From IMG/VR virus record IMGVR_UViG_3300009155_000081, positions 1-49,514 of that record: a DNA stretch of 49,514 nucleotides; one strand, given 5' to 3'. The DNA comes from a virus. Below are positions 14,148 through 25,300 of the stretch, piece after piece. The translations under genes and the position numbers were made by a program. The notes below the pieces were generated by a model. It saw nothing but the letters and a program-made list of their open reading frames with translations. It was not told the origin of the DNA and did not search any database. Numbering within the stretch: the first letter of the stretch is position 1; each line of letters starts with the position of its first letter.

Positions 14148-16259
14148 ATGCCACTTTCCAAGATCCTATTTAAACCGGGTGTTAACAAAGAAAACACACG
14201 ATACACCACCGAAGGGGGTTGGTACGAAGCCGACAAGGTGCGTTTTCGTCAAGGCAATCCTGAAGTTGTTGGCGGGTGGGAGCCTTACTCTGCGGCTACG
14301 TACCAAGGCGTATGTCGTTCATTGTGGAATTGGGTAACGCTTGGTGGCAATAATCTACTTGGCGTTGGCACAAACCTCAAGTTCTATATCAATCAAGGCG
14401 GTCTCTACTACGACATCACGCCAATCCGTGCGTCTTCTACGATCAACAACAACCCGTTTGTAGCTACAAATGGCTCCACCACAATCACAGTAACAGATAC
14501 AAATCATGGTGCGCTGACAGGAGATTTTGTTACGTTTAGTGGCGCTGTTAGCCTTGGCGGGAATATTACGGCTACGGTATTAAATGCGCAGTATCAAGTC
14601 ACAGTCCTCACTGCAAACACATACACATTTACAGCAACAGCTACGGCAAATGCAACGGATGCTTCTGGTTCTCCCGGCGGCGGTGCTTCTGTTGTAGCTA
14701 CATACCAAATCGGTGTTGGCCCTGCCATTCCTACCCCTCTTGTAGGTTGGGGCGCTGGTAGTTGGGGTCAGTCGGCTACAACATGGGGCAATGGCGGGAC
14801 ATCTACGTCAGCACTTCGTTTGTGGAACCAAATTAATTACGGACAAGACTTGGTCTACGGCCCCCGCACCGGCGGTATTTACTACTGGAGTGCAACTGGC
14901 ACTGTAACTACCCGTGGTGTATTACTAAATACGCTTGGCGGCACAGTATCTTTTACAAATGCTTCTCCTACAGTTGTTACTGCAACTGTTCTTTATACCG
15001 AAGGTGCTGCGCTTCAATTCTCTGGCGGCTCGTTGCCAACTGGCGTGTCTGCGGCAACTACGTACTATGTATTCCAAGTTAGTGGACTTACATTTAACTT
15101 AGTAGATGTTTCAGGTAACGTAATCAATACATCTAGTTCAGGCACAGGCACAGTATCTTTAATTGTGGATGTGCCTACAGTTCAGAACAACATTACGTCG
15201 TCTGACACCTCACGTTTTATAATTGCGTTTGGGTGTAATGACTACGGCTCAATCGTGCTAGACCCCATGTTAATTCGCTGGTCAGCGCAAGACGATATTT
15301 ACAACTGGACACCGTCAATTACAAACCAAGCGGGTAGCATTCGTATATCTCATGGCTCAGAAATTGTAGGTATTGTGCAAACTCGTCAAGAGATTGTGGT
15401 GTTTACCGACTCGGCTATATATTCACTTCAGTATCTTGGCCCTCCTTACGTTTGGGTTCCGCAGCTTCTTGGTGACAACATATCTATCATGAGCCCTAAC
15501 GCGGCTGTGATTGCTTCGGGTGTTGTGTACTGGATGGGAGTAGATAAGTTTTACCAATACGATGGTCGGGTAAATACTTTATCTTGCGATCTACGCCGCC
15601 ATGTGTTTGGTGACCTTAACCAAGAACAAGCACTACAAGTGTTTGCGGGAACAAGCGAAGGTTTCAATGAGGTCTGGTGGTTCTACTGTTCGGCTGGTAG
15701 TACTGCGGTGGACAGATACGTTATCTTTAACTATGAAGAAAAAATTTGGTACTACGGCACTATGTCACGCACAGCTTGGCTTGACTCTGGGTTACAGGAT
15801 GTTCCTATCGCGGCAAATTACACCACGGCTACGCTCACGGGTAACTTGATTAACCATGAGACAGGTTTAAATGACAACACAACCGGCACTGCTGTTGCAA
15901 TTGATGCTTACATTAGTTCGTCTGAGTTTGATATTGGTGACGGTCATAACTTTGGTTTTGTGTGGCGCGTCTTACCTGATTTAAGTTTTGATAATGCCAC
16001 TAACAGTCCTGCCGCCGTTGCCCCACAGGTAACCATGACACTGTACGGCCTGACCAACTCGGGCTCTGGGGTTACAAACAGTGCTAACGGCACTGTTGTG
16101 AAGGGTAGTACATACGTCATTACCGAAGAGTTTACGGGGCAAATCTATACCCGTATGCGAGGTCGCCAGATGATCTTTAAGATTAGCTCAAACCAAGTTA
16201 ATACAACATGGCAACTAGGCGCACCACGAATTGACATCCGTCCTGACGGCAGACGCTAA
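14148..16259 (+). CDS. tail hub/nozzle-like structural protein
   Basis: 703 residues. The N-terminus PLSKILFKPGVNKENTRYTT, then GGWYEADKVRFRQGNPEVVG, is a hallmark of a phage tail family that plays the part of P22 gp10 or T7 gp12: it closes the tail tube. Repeated WG/GW and YxW beta segments suggest propeller-like architecture, with Ser/Thr-rich inserts around residues 100-190 and 260-340 that look like added modules. It precedes a jelly-roll-like protein with a TAATG overlap. Confidence 0.65.
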   Translation: MPLSKILFKPGVNKENTRYTTEGGWYEADKVRFRQGNPEVVGGWEPYSAATYQGVCRSLWNWVTLGGNNLLGVGTNLKFYINQGGLYYDITPIRASSTINNNPFVATNGSTTITVTDTNHGALTGDFVTFSGAVSLGGNITATVLNAQYQVTVLTANTYTFTATATANATDASGSPGGGASVVATYQIGVGPAIPTPLVGWGAGSWGQSATTWGNGGTSTSALRLWNQINYGQDLVYGPRTGGIYYWSATGTVTTRGVLLNTLGGTVSFTNASPTVVTATVLYTEGAALQFSGGSLPTGVSAATTYYVFQVSGLTFNLVDVSGNVINTSSSGTGTVSLIVDVPTVQNNITSSDTSRFIIAFGCNDYGSIVLDPMLIRWSAQDDIYNWTPSITNQAGSIRISHGSEIVGIVQTRQEIVVFTDSAIYSLQYLGPPYVWVPQLLGDNISIMSPNAAVIASGVVYWMGVDKFYQYDGRVNTLSCDLRRHVFGDLNQEQALQVFAGTSEGFNEVWWFYCSAGSTAVDRYVIFNYEEKIWYYGTMSRTAWLDSGLQDVPIAANYTTATLTGNLINHETGLNDNTTGTAVAIDAYISSSEFDIGDGHNFGFVWRVLPDLSFDNATNSPAAVAPQVTMTLYGLTNSGSGVTNSANGTVVKGSTYVITEEFTGQIYTRMRGRQMIFKISSNQVNTTWQLGAPRIDIRPDGRR

Positions 16260-16906
16260 TGTCTTCTAAGAACCGCGTCTTTATCCCAGCCCCACCCAGC
16301 TTACCATTGGCTACGGATCAGTACGAACGCCGCTATCAAGACCAATTTACCAATATTTTGCGTTTGTACTTCAACCAACTACAGAATTCGCTTGGAGAAT
16401 TGTTTGGCACTAGTGGGGGGAAATACATTGCTTTTCCTTATGGGGCGTTTTCTGACTTTACAGACCAAACAACCACAATTAACACGGCAACCCTGATGGG
16501 GCTGTCTGTGACGGATTTCTCTAACGAAGTGTCGTTGCAAACAGGATCAAAGATAACGGTAGCTAACGCCGGTGTATACAACCTACAGTTCAGTGTACAG
16601 CTTCAAAACTTGGATAACGCGCCTCAAGATGTTTTTATTTGGTTAAAACAAAACGGCACGGACATTACAGGCTCCACAGGTAAAGTTGGTTTGCCTGCTC
16701 GTAAAAACCCGGGCGATCCGTTCCATGACATTAAAGGCTGGAACTACTTTTTATCTATGAACGCCAATGACTACGTTCAAATCTACTGGTCAACAACCGA
16801 TGTGGATGTGACCATACAAACCTACGCGGCTTCTGGCACGCCTACTAAACCATCAACCGCCTCTGTCGTAGCCACACTTTCATTTGTGTCTGCGCTCTCA
16901 GCATGA
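16259..16906 (+). CDS. jelly-roll-like virion protein
   Basis: 215 residues. After an N-terminal helix (LATDQYERRYQDQFTNILRL) comes AFSDFTDQTT and KITVANAGVYNLQFSVQLQN, then DVFIWLKQNGTDITGSTGKV and YVQIYWSTTDVDVTIQTY. This strand order resembles C1q/TNF-type jelly rolls found in phage receptor-binding and tail proteins. Role inferred; it probably binds the tail hub encoded just upstream. Confidence 0.6.
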   Translation: MSSKNRVFIPAPPSLPLATDQYERRYQDQFTNILRLYFNQLQNSLGELFGTSGGKYIAFPYGAFSDFTDQTTTINTATLMGLSVTDFSNEVSLQTGSKITVANAGVYNLQFSVQLQNLDNAPQDVFIWLKQNGTDITGSTGKVGLPARKNPGDPFHDIKGWNYFLSMNANDYVQIYWSTTDVDVTIQTYAASGTPTKPSTASVVATLSFVSALSA

Positions 16907-16940
16907 TAATATTAACCACCCCCCATCTAAAGAGGCAAAA

Positions 16941-18914
16941 ATGAGCCTACAGCTTGCAGCCCAACACCTTTCATCGCAGGGTCGTGGTAACGATTCCACG
17001 CTTGTACACATGTCGCCCCGTGAAGTTAAAAGCCTTAATGACTTGGCAATGGCGCATGGCGGGCAACTATCTATTAATCCACAGACGGGTTTACCCGAAG
17101 CTGGCTTTCTTTCATCTATTTTGCCTATGGTGGCTGGGGCGGCTTTGACTGCTACAGGCGTTGGTGCTCCTATGGCTGCTTTGATGGTTGGTGGCGGCAT
17201 GACGCTTATGACTGGCAGTTTGGAAAAAGGTTTGATGGCTGGCTTGGGCGCTTATGGTGGCGCTAATTTGGGTGCGGGGTTAGCGGAAACTGCGACTACG
17301 ATGAATCCTGACGTGATTGCTGCACAGAATGAAGTGGTTAAAAACGCAACACAAAATCTTTATGACCCTGCTGGCACTTTATCCCCAGAAGCTTATGCAT
17401 CTACTAAGCAAGCCGCAAACAATACACTTGCCGAAAGTTTAAAAACGGCTAGAGCTACTGCCGCTGGCCCCGATACTTTCATGGGCAAGCTCCAAGCGAT
17501 GGGTAAAGGAGTTGGTTACCTTGGTCAAGAAGGCGGCTTGAGTAGTCTTTATCAAAACCTTGGCGGCTCACCTATGAGCCTGCTTAAAAATATAGGCCCT
17601 GCCGTTGCGCCGCTTGCTGGCGAACTTATGAAGCCAGAAAAACAAGAAGAAGAAGAAAAAGCCGACGCAGACATGGGTCAACGGTACGGGTTTTCCATGA
17701 ATCCAGCGGGCGGGCAGTCACGTTCTTTGGGGGGCGCTCAGCCACAAGTTCAGCCGGGGCAAGATCCGTTTGCTAACACGTCATCTCCCACCACTACACC
17801 GTTCCCGACTTCACAATTTGATTCTAGCGAGAAGCGTTACTTTGCGCCTTCATACACAAAGCTTACACCTGAGCAAGCCAAATCAATATATGGGTATGCT
17901 GAGGGCGGCGCAGCACAAGCTAATCCACAGCCTGTCGAGAAGCCATTCCCCATGCCTCAATATACAAACGCAGGGAAACAGCCTCCCCAAGAGATCGAAG
18001 GGACTCCGGCGTTGGAAATGTTTAGACAGATGCAGGCGCAGCGTGCAGTTCAATCACAAACTCCTCAATATGCGTCTACTCCCGCCACGGGAGGCCCACC
18101 TGCCACAAACGCCCCTACCCCCACTACAGTTGAAGAGTTGTACGGTACGTATTTAGGTCGTACCCCTGAAAAAGGTGGTTTAGAATTTTGGAATAAGCAT
18201 TTTGGTTCTGACGTCGATGCTAGCGAGATTGCTCGTTTTGAACACGCGACACGCCCAGAACTAGCGGCAAACAAAAAACTAGCGGAAAGCACGGGCGGTG
18301 GTTTGGCGCATGAGTATGGGCAATACCTAAGACAAACGCGGGGTGAGCCAAGCCAATTACAAGCGCCCACTACGCCACCGCCAACAACGACAGGGCTAGC
18401 CGATTCTGGCTATACCTTTAACCCCATTACGCGGCAATACTCGCAGATTGCGGGAACTGCGCCATCAACCGAAGCCGAACCAGCGGCGGATGCTTTTAAC
18501 ATTGAAAACCGTCCCGTAATTGGCTATGACAGAAATGGTCAAAAGATTTATGGCGAGAGAAGAGGAGTGGGTGGGTTTGGCCTGAGCGGCAACTTGGGTG
18601 TGGGTCGTGCAGCGGGTGGCAGTATTTCTCACCTTGGCGACTACTCAGACGGCGGCAGACTGCTCCGTGGCCCCGGTGACGGTGTGTCTGATTCCATCCC
18701 TGCAATGATTGGTAAGAAGCAGCCTGCACGTTTAGCCGACGGTGAGTTTGTTGTACCTGCACGTATCGTTTCTGAGTTGGGCAATGGCTCAACTGAAGCT
18801 GGCGCACGTAAGTTGTACGCAATGATGGACAGGATTCAGAAGGCTCGTGGCAAGACTGTCGGCAAGGGCAAGGTGGCAAAGAATAGCCGCTCTGAGAAAT
18901 ATTTGCCAGCATGA
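16941..18914 (+). CDS. internal virion-type protein with DUF4214-like motif
   Basis: Start set at 16941 (AGAGG in front); an in-frame ATG at 16884 lies within the previous gene. 657 residues. Residues 50-115 form a Gly/Ala/Met-rich hydrophobic stretch (LSSILPMVAGAALTATGVG) that could insert into membrane. Near residue 400, ELYGTYLGRTPEKGGLEFW resembles the DUF4214 repeat. The C-terminal 80 residues (GDGVSDSIPAMIGKKQPARL, ADGEFVVPA, YAMMDRIQKARGK) are a signature of large internal or ejection proteins in aquatic podoviruses. It is likely injected with the DNA. Confidence 0.6.
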   Translation: MSLQLAAQHLSSQGRGNDSTLVHMSPREVKSLNDLAMAHGGQLSINPQTGLPEAGFLSSILPMVAGAALTATGVGAPMAALMVGGGMTLMTGSLEKGLMAGLGAYGGANLGAGLAETATTMNPDVIAAQNEVVKNATQNLYDPAGTLSPEAYASTKQAANNTLAESLKTARATAAGPDTFMGKLQAMGKGVGYLGQEGGLSSLYQNLGGSPMSLLKNIGPAVAPLAGELMKPEKQEEEEKADADMGQRYGFSMNPAGGQSRSLGGAQPQVQPGQDPFANTSSPTTTPFPTSQFDSSEKRYFAPSYTKLTPEQAKSIYGYAEGGAAQANPQPVEKPFPMPQYTNAGKQPPQEIEGTPALEMFRQMQAQRAVQSQTPQYASTPATGGPPATNAPTPTTVEELYGTYLGRTPEKGGLEFWNKHFGSDVDASEIARFEHATRPELAANKKLAESTGGGLAHEYGQYLRQTRGEPSQLQAPTTPPPTTTGLADSGYTFNPITRQYSQIAGTAPSTEAEPAADAFNIENRPVIGYDRNGQKIYGERRGVGGFGLSGNLGVGRAAGGSISHLGDYSDGGRLLRGPGDGVSDSIPAMIGKKQPARLADGEFVVPARIVSELGNGSTEAGARKLYAMMDRIQKARGKTVGKGKVAKNSRSEKYLPA

Positions 18915-19387
18915 ATGCAGTTACAAACATCGTATACGCAAATGAAGACCCGTCTACATTTATAGACGAGTTGCAGATTCTTCTGCCCGAACATTATGAT
19001 GAATTGTGTGTAACTAAGGACTTCCCCCTTCAACCGGACTATGTGGCGTATGGGCGTTTGGCGGTAAATAATATGTTGCGGTGCATCACATGTAGGGCGG
19101 AGGGTAATCTGATTGGTTACATACTCTTTATTGTGCACCCCCATTTACACTACATGACATGTAAGACCGCATTTGAAGACATATATTTTGTCAAAAAAGA
19201 ATTCCGTCAAGGCCGAGTTGGGATAAGACTATTCCAATATGCCGAAGATGTGCTTAAGCAAGATGGTGTCAACAGAATCATCATGCACACCAAAATTCAC
19301 TTGGATAATTCTCGGTTGTTTGAATACCTCGGGTACAAACATACCGACAAAATCTACACGAAGATATTAAGCACGGAGCCAGTATGA
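18911..19387 (+). CDS. GNAT-family acetyltransferase-like protein
   Basis: 158 residues, ATGA overlaps on both sides. A GNAT fold is suggested by NLIGYILFIVHPHLHYMTCK, then EDIYFVKKEFRQGRVGIRLF (acetyl-CoA-binding loop R-Q-G-R-V-G) and LDNSRLFEYLGYKHTDKIYT. These enzymes move an acetyl group from acetyl-CoA to amines. Position between two virion proteins suggests a protein substrate in the particle or host, but none is known. Confidence 0.8.
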   Translation: MNAVTNIVYANEDPSTFIDELQILLPEHYDELCVTKDFPLQPDYVAYGRLAVNNMLRCITCRAEGNLIGYILFIVHPHLHYMTCKTAFEDIYFVKKEFRQGRVGIRLFQYAEDVLKQDGVNRIIMHTKIHLDNSRLFEYLGYKHTDKIYTKILSTEPV

Positions 19388-22335
19388 ATTACTCACGCAG
19401 ACAACTTTACGCCCTTGGCGAACCTATTGGTGAATCAGCTACCCGTTTAAAACTTGGCGGTCGCATCTATGGCGGCGGCGGGGATAGCGGCGGAAGTGCA
19501 GCACCACCAGATAAAACAACGCAAATAGCAGAGTTGCCTGAGTGGGCACGCCCGTATGCTAAAGACACACTTGCTAAAGGCGCGGCTCTTACCGACATCA
19601 ATCAAAACCCTTACCAACAATATACCGGACAACGTATTGCTGGGTTTAACCCAATGCAACAGCGGGCACAGCAGGCTGCTGATTATATGCGGCCTTCCGA
19701 ACAATTGGGAACCGCCACGGACTTAGCCACTGCCGCAGGTATTGGGGCTTTGGGCACTAGCTATCAGCCCGGACAATTCACAAATCAGTTTACCGCGCCA
19801 GATAAATACGCTAATACCACTTTTGGTTACGAAAGAGTAAACCCGTTTACACAGGAAGGCGGATCAATGTCCGCCGCTCAGATGATGGGCCCTGCTGACG
19901 TATCTGGGTTTGGTGGCGGCACTAAAGCAGCATCTACAAAATCATTTACTGATAAAGGTACGGCGGCTAGCTACATGTCACCCTACATGCAAAATGTGGT
20001 GGATATTCAACAACGTGAAGCCCAGCGTCAAGCGGATATAGCAGGAACACAACGCGGCGCTCAAGCTGCACAGGCAGGCGCTTTTGGTGGATCTCGTCAG
20101 GCTATTATGAACGCCGAAGCGGCACGGAATCTTGCCCAACAAAAAGGCGACATTACTGCCAAAGGGCAGCAAGACGCTTACCAACAAGCCATGCAGCAAT
20201 TTAACGCTGAGCAAGGCTACGGTCTTACCGCGCAACAAGCCAACTTGCAAGCAGGGTTACAGTCCGCTTTAGCCAATCAACAAACGGGATACAACGTAGG
20301 TGCTCAGAATCTAAGCGCTCAGCAGCAAGCCAATGTACAAAACTTAGCCGCTAAGTTACAGACGCAAGGATTAAACGCTCAACAAGCAATGCAAGCCGCG
20401 CTTGCAAATCAACAAATGGGTATGACGGCCCAGCAAGCGTCAGAACAATCTAAACAATACGGCTACGGTCAGGAAATGAATGCCGCGCAACAACGTGCTC
20501 AATATGGTCAAGCGGCACAGCAACTGGCTGAGCAATCTCGTCAGTATGGCGCTGGTCTTGGTATGCAAGGCCTTCAAACTGCTCTACAAGGCTCAGGTCA
20601 GCTTGGTCAGTTAGGTGGTCAGCAGTTCCAACAGGGCATGGACATCAATAAGTTGCAAAGCGCATACGGCGGGCAGATGCAACAACAAGCTCAACGTTAT
20701 TTGGATCAGGATTACCAAGATTTCCAGAACCAGCAGAACTATCCGTACAAACAGTTGGGCTTCATGTCCGACATGATCCGTGGCTTACCACTGGGTCAGC
20801 AATCTACGAGCACTATGTATTCACAAGGCCCCGGCACAGTTCAAACATTAGCGGGCTTGGGTGGCGCTGCTTATGGCTTTGGCAAGTCAGGGCTGTTTGG
20901 TAAAGAGGGTGGTCTGATGACCTCCTACGCAGAGGGCGGCGGGGTAACAAGCCAAGCCAACAAAGACAGCATTGTTGAAGATATGTATAGCATGGAGGGC
21001 TTGAAAAAAGCTAAAGAAGCCGCGCTTGCTCGCCGTGATATTGATACAGCAGAGGCAATTGATGAACGTATTGCCGAACTAAACGCAATACAAGCGCAGT
21101 CGGCTTCTATTGACCGTGGTCTTGGTTCAGCGTTTGACCAAATCCCAGAAGAGCAACAAGAAACAATGATGGCTGCTAATGGCGGTATTGTTGCGTTTGC
21201 TGGTGGCGGCACGTACGGCAAGCGATTTGAACAGAGTTTGACTGATTTAAAAGCAATGGCTAACAAAGCACCGGTAGAGCCGACTCCAGAACAAAGAGAT
21301 GAAGCTATTTCTACCCGTATCCCGATGTTGGAAAAACGCTATGGCCCTGACATCACCCAACCATATTTAGAAGAAACCAAAGCCAAGCGAGCAAAATTGC
21401 CTGAGCAAATGGAGAAAGATCAAGGGCTTGCTTTTGCTATGGCAAGTTTGGGTTTGTTGGCACGTAGCAAGAAACCCGGTGAAAGCCAAAAGCAGCAGCT
21501 TCTTTCCGGACTGGGTGAAGCTGGGCAACAATTTGTTGGCGAAGTAGGAAAACTTAAGAAAGAAAACCGTGAGGTTGATGACAAATTACGTCAATCTGAA
21601 ATTTTGTTGGCTACTGCGCAGCAATCTCGTAAGGAAGGCTTGATTAATAAGGCAGATGCTGAAGAGACTCGTGCACAAGATTTGAAGAGAGATGCGTTCA
21701 AAACAAACCTTGGCGTGCAAGAAAAGGTTGCTCAACTTGAAAGCGGTTTGGCTGGAACTGAAATGCAAGGCGAAAACGCATTAAGAGTTGCAGGTGTTAG
21801 CGCTGCAAGCCATCTTGCCGCTGCAAGAATCAACAAAGAAGCTGGTGCAACAGCGGACCGACAAATTGCCGCATTGGCCGCAGACTTGAAGGAAAAGAAC
21901 CCAAATATGTCTCCTGCGGAGATCAACGCCCGCGCCACAAAAGAATTCTTGAATTTAAGTGGTCGTTATCCCGGCAACGTAAAAGAAGATATTGCTCGTG
22001 AAACTTTGGACATGAAGAAGCTTGAATCAGCGGGTAAAGATTGGAAGTCCGCCATGATGAATCCCAAAGATCCCATATTCAAACAGGTTAAACAGCTTAA
22101 TGCCGCCGACCCAAGCGGTGCTGCTGCTGAGGACTACAAGAGACGCTGGATTGCTGAACGTGCAGGTGGAGCAGGATCAAGTACGCCCGCACCTACAGAC
22201 CAACCCCTACCGGTTAATACTGGTATGCCAAGCCGAAGTGGGCCACCACAAAAACTTTCACAGGCTCAATATAATGCAGCGCCATCGGGTACTAGGTTTA
22301 TTGCCCCTGATGGTACAACCCGTATTAAACCGTAA
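19384..22335 (+). CDS. large Gln/Ala-rich internal virion-type protein
   Basis: 983 residues. The N-terminus MNYSRRQLYALGEPIGESAT then GGRIYGGGG is a common start in such phages. Residues about 210-445 are dominated by glutamine and alanine (repeats of AQQA, YGxG, QQxNxQ), predicted long helices. Near 517 (EGGLMTSYAEGGG) and 605 (ANGGIVAFAGGGTYG) are Gly-rich motifs, followed by a long charged coiled coil and a C-terminal cap (PSGTRFIAPDGTTRIKP). Together with its neighbours it probably forms the ejection apparatus or an internal core; enzymatic motifs are absent. Confidence 0.6.
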   Translation: MNYSRRQLYALGEPIGESATRLKLGGRIYGGGGDSGGSAAPPDKTTQIAELPEWARPYAKDTLAKGAALTDINQNPYQQYTGQRIAGFNPMQQRAQQAADYMRPSEQLGTATDLATAAGIGALGTSYQPGQFTNQFTAPDKYANTTFGYERVNPFTQEGGSMSAAQMMGPADVSGFGGGTKAASTKSFTDKGTAASYMSPYMQNVVDIQQREAQRQADIAGTQRGAQAAQAGAFGGSRQAIMNAEAARNLAQQKGDITAKGQQDAYQQAMQQFNAEQGYGLTAQQANLQAGLQSALANQQTGYNVGAQNLSAQQQANVQNLAAKLQTQGLNAQQAMQAALANQQMGMTAQQASEQSKQYGYGQEMNAAQQRAQYGQAAQQLAEQSRQYGAGLGMQGLQTALQGSGQLGQLGGQQFQQGMDINKLQSAYGGQMQQQAQRYLDQDYQDFQNQQNYPYKQLGFMSDMIRGLPLGQQSTSTMYSQGPGTVQTLAGLGGAAYGFGKSGLFGKEGGLMTSYAEGGGVTSQANKDSIVEDMYSMEGLKKAKEAALARRDIDTAEAIDERIAELNAIQAQSASIDRGLGSAFDQIPEEQQETMMAANGGIVAFAGGGTYGKRFEQSLTDLKAMANKAPVEPTPEQRDEAISTRIPMLEKRYGPDITQPYLEETKAKRAKLPEQMEKDQGLAFAMASLGLLARSKKPGESQKQQLLSGLGEAGQQFVGEVGKLKKENREVDDKLRQSEILLATAQQSRKEGLINKADAEETRAQDLKRDAFKTNLGVQEKVAQLESGLAGTEMQGENALRVAGVSAASHLAAARINKEAGATADRQIAALAADLKEKNPNMSPAEINARATKEFLNLSGRYPGNVKEDIARETLDMKKLESAGKDWKSAMMNPKDPIFKQVKQLNAADPSGAAAEDYKRRWIAERAGGAGSSTPAPTDQPLPVNTGMPSRSGPPQKLSQAQYNAAPSGTRFIAPDGTTRIKP

Positions 22336-22343
22336 GGCACATC

Positions 22344-25300
22344 ATGGCAAAAGAATGGTGGGAAGATGCGCCAGTAGCACAAGAAAAACCTGCTGAGTGG
22401 TGGAAGGATGCCCCAATTGCCAAAGAAGAAACTAAGCCTGAAGCAAAAGCAGGAGAGTGGTGGCAAGCCGCACCGGTTTTAACACCTACAGAACAACCGC
22501 AAGGCACTACATCAAATCCGCTTATTGGGGCGATTGGTCGCACAGCTTCTTTGACTGGCGCTTTTGTAGATTCCGTAGTAGAAGTTGCCGAGCGAGTCGG
22601 TGACAAATTGGAATTGGCTGTGCCTCTGTCGGGCATAAGTCCCGAAGACATTAAAAACAAGAAACAGCTTCAGCCTTTGTTTGATTGGGCTAAATCGCTA
22701 AAAGATTTTGATAAGGACTTGGACTACCAGCCAAGCACGCAACTTAAAGATCTTGCCCGTAACCCGCTTAATGCTGTTCCGTTTATTGCCGAGCGGGTAA
22801 TAACATCCGTGCCTGATATGGTCGGTGCAGTAAGAGTACCTGTTGCTTACGCCATGGCGCGTACAAAAGAAATTTTGGACGAGCGCGTTAAGAACGACGA
22901 AAAAACGCTTGACGACGCCACTGTTGCAGACGTGACCGCTGCGGCTACCGCCGCTGTCTTTGAGCTTACATTTGAACGCTTTGCCACCAAAAGTTTGTTT
23001 AAACCCACTACTGGTGCAACAAAAACTGGGCGTATAGCAAAAGAGACAGGTATTCAGGCGGGTACTGAGGTTGCTGAAGAAGAAGCAGCGTATCTTGGTG
23101 AAGCCGCAGGGACTAAAAAAGGTCTTAGCGCAGAAGAGGCTTTGACTCGCGGTGCAGAAGCCGCACTTGTTGGTGGTGGTTTAGGCGCTACTGTACAAGG
23201 CGTTAAAGAAGTATTTGCTCCCGAAGCCGAAGCTCAAACTCCCCCACCTCCACCGGTAGGTTCTGCTGTACAACAAGCTGCGGCTACTCCCGGCCCCGGT
23301 ATGCCTGCTATTGACCCTGCACGGGTTGAACAACTTACGCAAACATTTATTGACCAAGGGCTTGACCCCAGTCGTGCGCAGTTCCGTGCAGTTGAAGTGG
23401 CTACCAGAGAGGCTGAAGATCAAGCAGACGAACAAACGTCAGCCGGTGAACAAGCGTCAGCCGGTGAACAAGGGTTTATTCCAAACTTTACTAACTGGAC
23501 AGACGCAGGGTTAGCTTCTACGTTGGAATACCAACTGGCTAAACCTGAAAACGAACAAAACCAACCACTCATTGCAGCGGTACAAACGGAGATACAACAA
23601 CGTGCGGCAACTCAAGGAGAACCAGATGTTGGACAAACTATTGCCAAGCCAAGTGGAGTTAGCGTTCCAATGGCTGGACAGCCCAATACAGATACCACCG
23701 CCAGAGGAACTGGAATCGCTGAGCCAAGTAGAGTGGTTCCTACTGGACAAGATGTTGCAGGAGTTGCTACGGGAGAAACAGTACAGCCCACTACAGTAGG
23801 GGGGTTAAATTTATCTCCTATCCCTTATGAATTTCGATCGCAGGCTGGACAAGGTCAACCCGTTGTAACAAATACGGGCGAAAATAACATAATCGACTAC
23901 AGCGGTAGAAGAATTGTATTAGTCGATATAAACGGCGTGCAAGTGCCGTTCTATTTAAGTACCGGTAGCGGCGGGAAGGTAGATGTTCCTGCTGGTAAAT
24001 GGTATCCATTTTTTGGTATTGGCGCTGATGGGTGGATAAACAAAACCGGCGGCAAGGAAATGGCTGGATACTACGGCAGTGAAGTGTTGCGCAACACTGC
24101 TGCAATGTTGGATAGCACAATCGGGGATATACGTAACGATACTAACGTACCCAAAGTAGGGGCGTATGGCGCTCATATTGAAGCAATCAACGCGGGGTTT
24201 GACCCCGCTGAAAATGGCGCGGCTAATACGCTAACCAAAGTGCGTAGCAATATTGACTCTTTATTAAACAGGCTAAACAGCGCAGAACAAGCCGCGCTCC
24301 AAGAAGCCGCCACCGAAGGCGAACTGACGACTGAAGATCAAGCCGCGTTACAAGAAGAACTTGCCGCAGAACAAGCCAAGACCGATGACCAGTACGCCGA
24401 AGAAGCTGAAATACCTGAAAGCGTTGCAAATGTTGTCGGCGACTTGACCACTCTGCCTGCTGAAGAAGAGGCACCCGTAATAGTTGCCAAAGGTAAAACT
24501 GGGCCAAAAGGCCCTCGGCAAACCCCCGAACAAAAAGCTGCTTCAGATGAGCGCCGCAAGCAACAGACAAAGAACTATAAGCAAAATGTAAAAGCAGTTG
24601 ATGCCGCTGAAGCTGCGCTCAATAACACTTTGACCGACTTAAAACCTGAAAACTACGGCAGTGATGCAGAACTTCAAGAAGGCGTAGATAGCCAACGCAT
24701 TAAAAAAATACAAGCAATTAAATCTTTGCTGCTGTTGAACCGCGCCCTTAAAGGAACTACGCTTGGTAAGCGTGTAGCCGAGTTACTCAAGAACCCCAAC
24801 ATCACTGCGCAGGAACTTGAGAACGTCAAAAAGGGCATCGCCGCTCAAGTATCTAAAGCTAATACGCAAGTAAAAGTTGGCCGAGCCGACGGCAGATTCA
24901 GCGACATGACAAATGGTCAACAAGCACTGCGTCATATCATCAAGACCGGTAATGCGTTCCAAAAATTCTTGGCTCAGCGTTTGTTGCCTTTTGTAAAAGA
25001 TGTCAACTTCAAAGTAATTGAGGAAGATGATGCGCTCCCAAGCCAGATCACTGAGGGTGGAGCAGAAGCTGATTGGGATGCGTCACGCGGTTTGTTCCTG
25101 CGTGTCGTGGCTACTGGCGAACGGTTTGTGTTTGTGCGCGGTATATCTGGTGGCCCAAGCCAAGGTATCAATAACGTCACTGTGCTGCACGAGATGCTGC
25201 ACGCCGCACTTAACAAAAAGTTGGACTTGGCGCTTGATGCAATTCAATCTGGGTTTGACCGTAAGTCCGATTTAGCAACGGCTTACAACGCCTTACTCGG

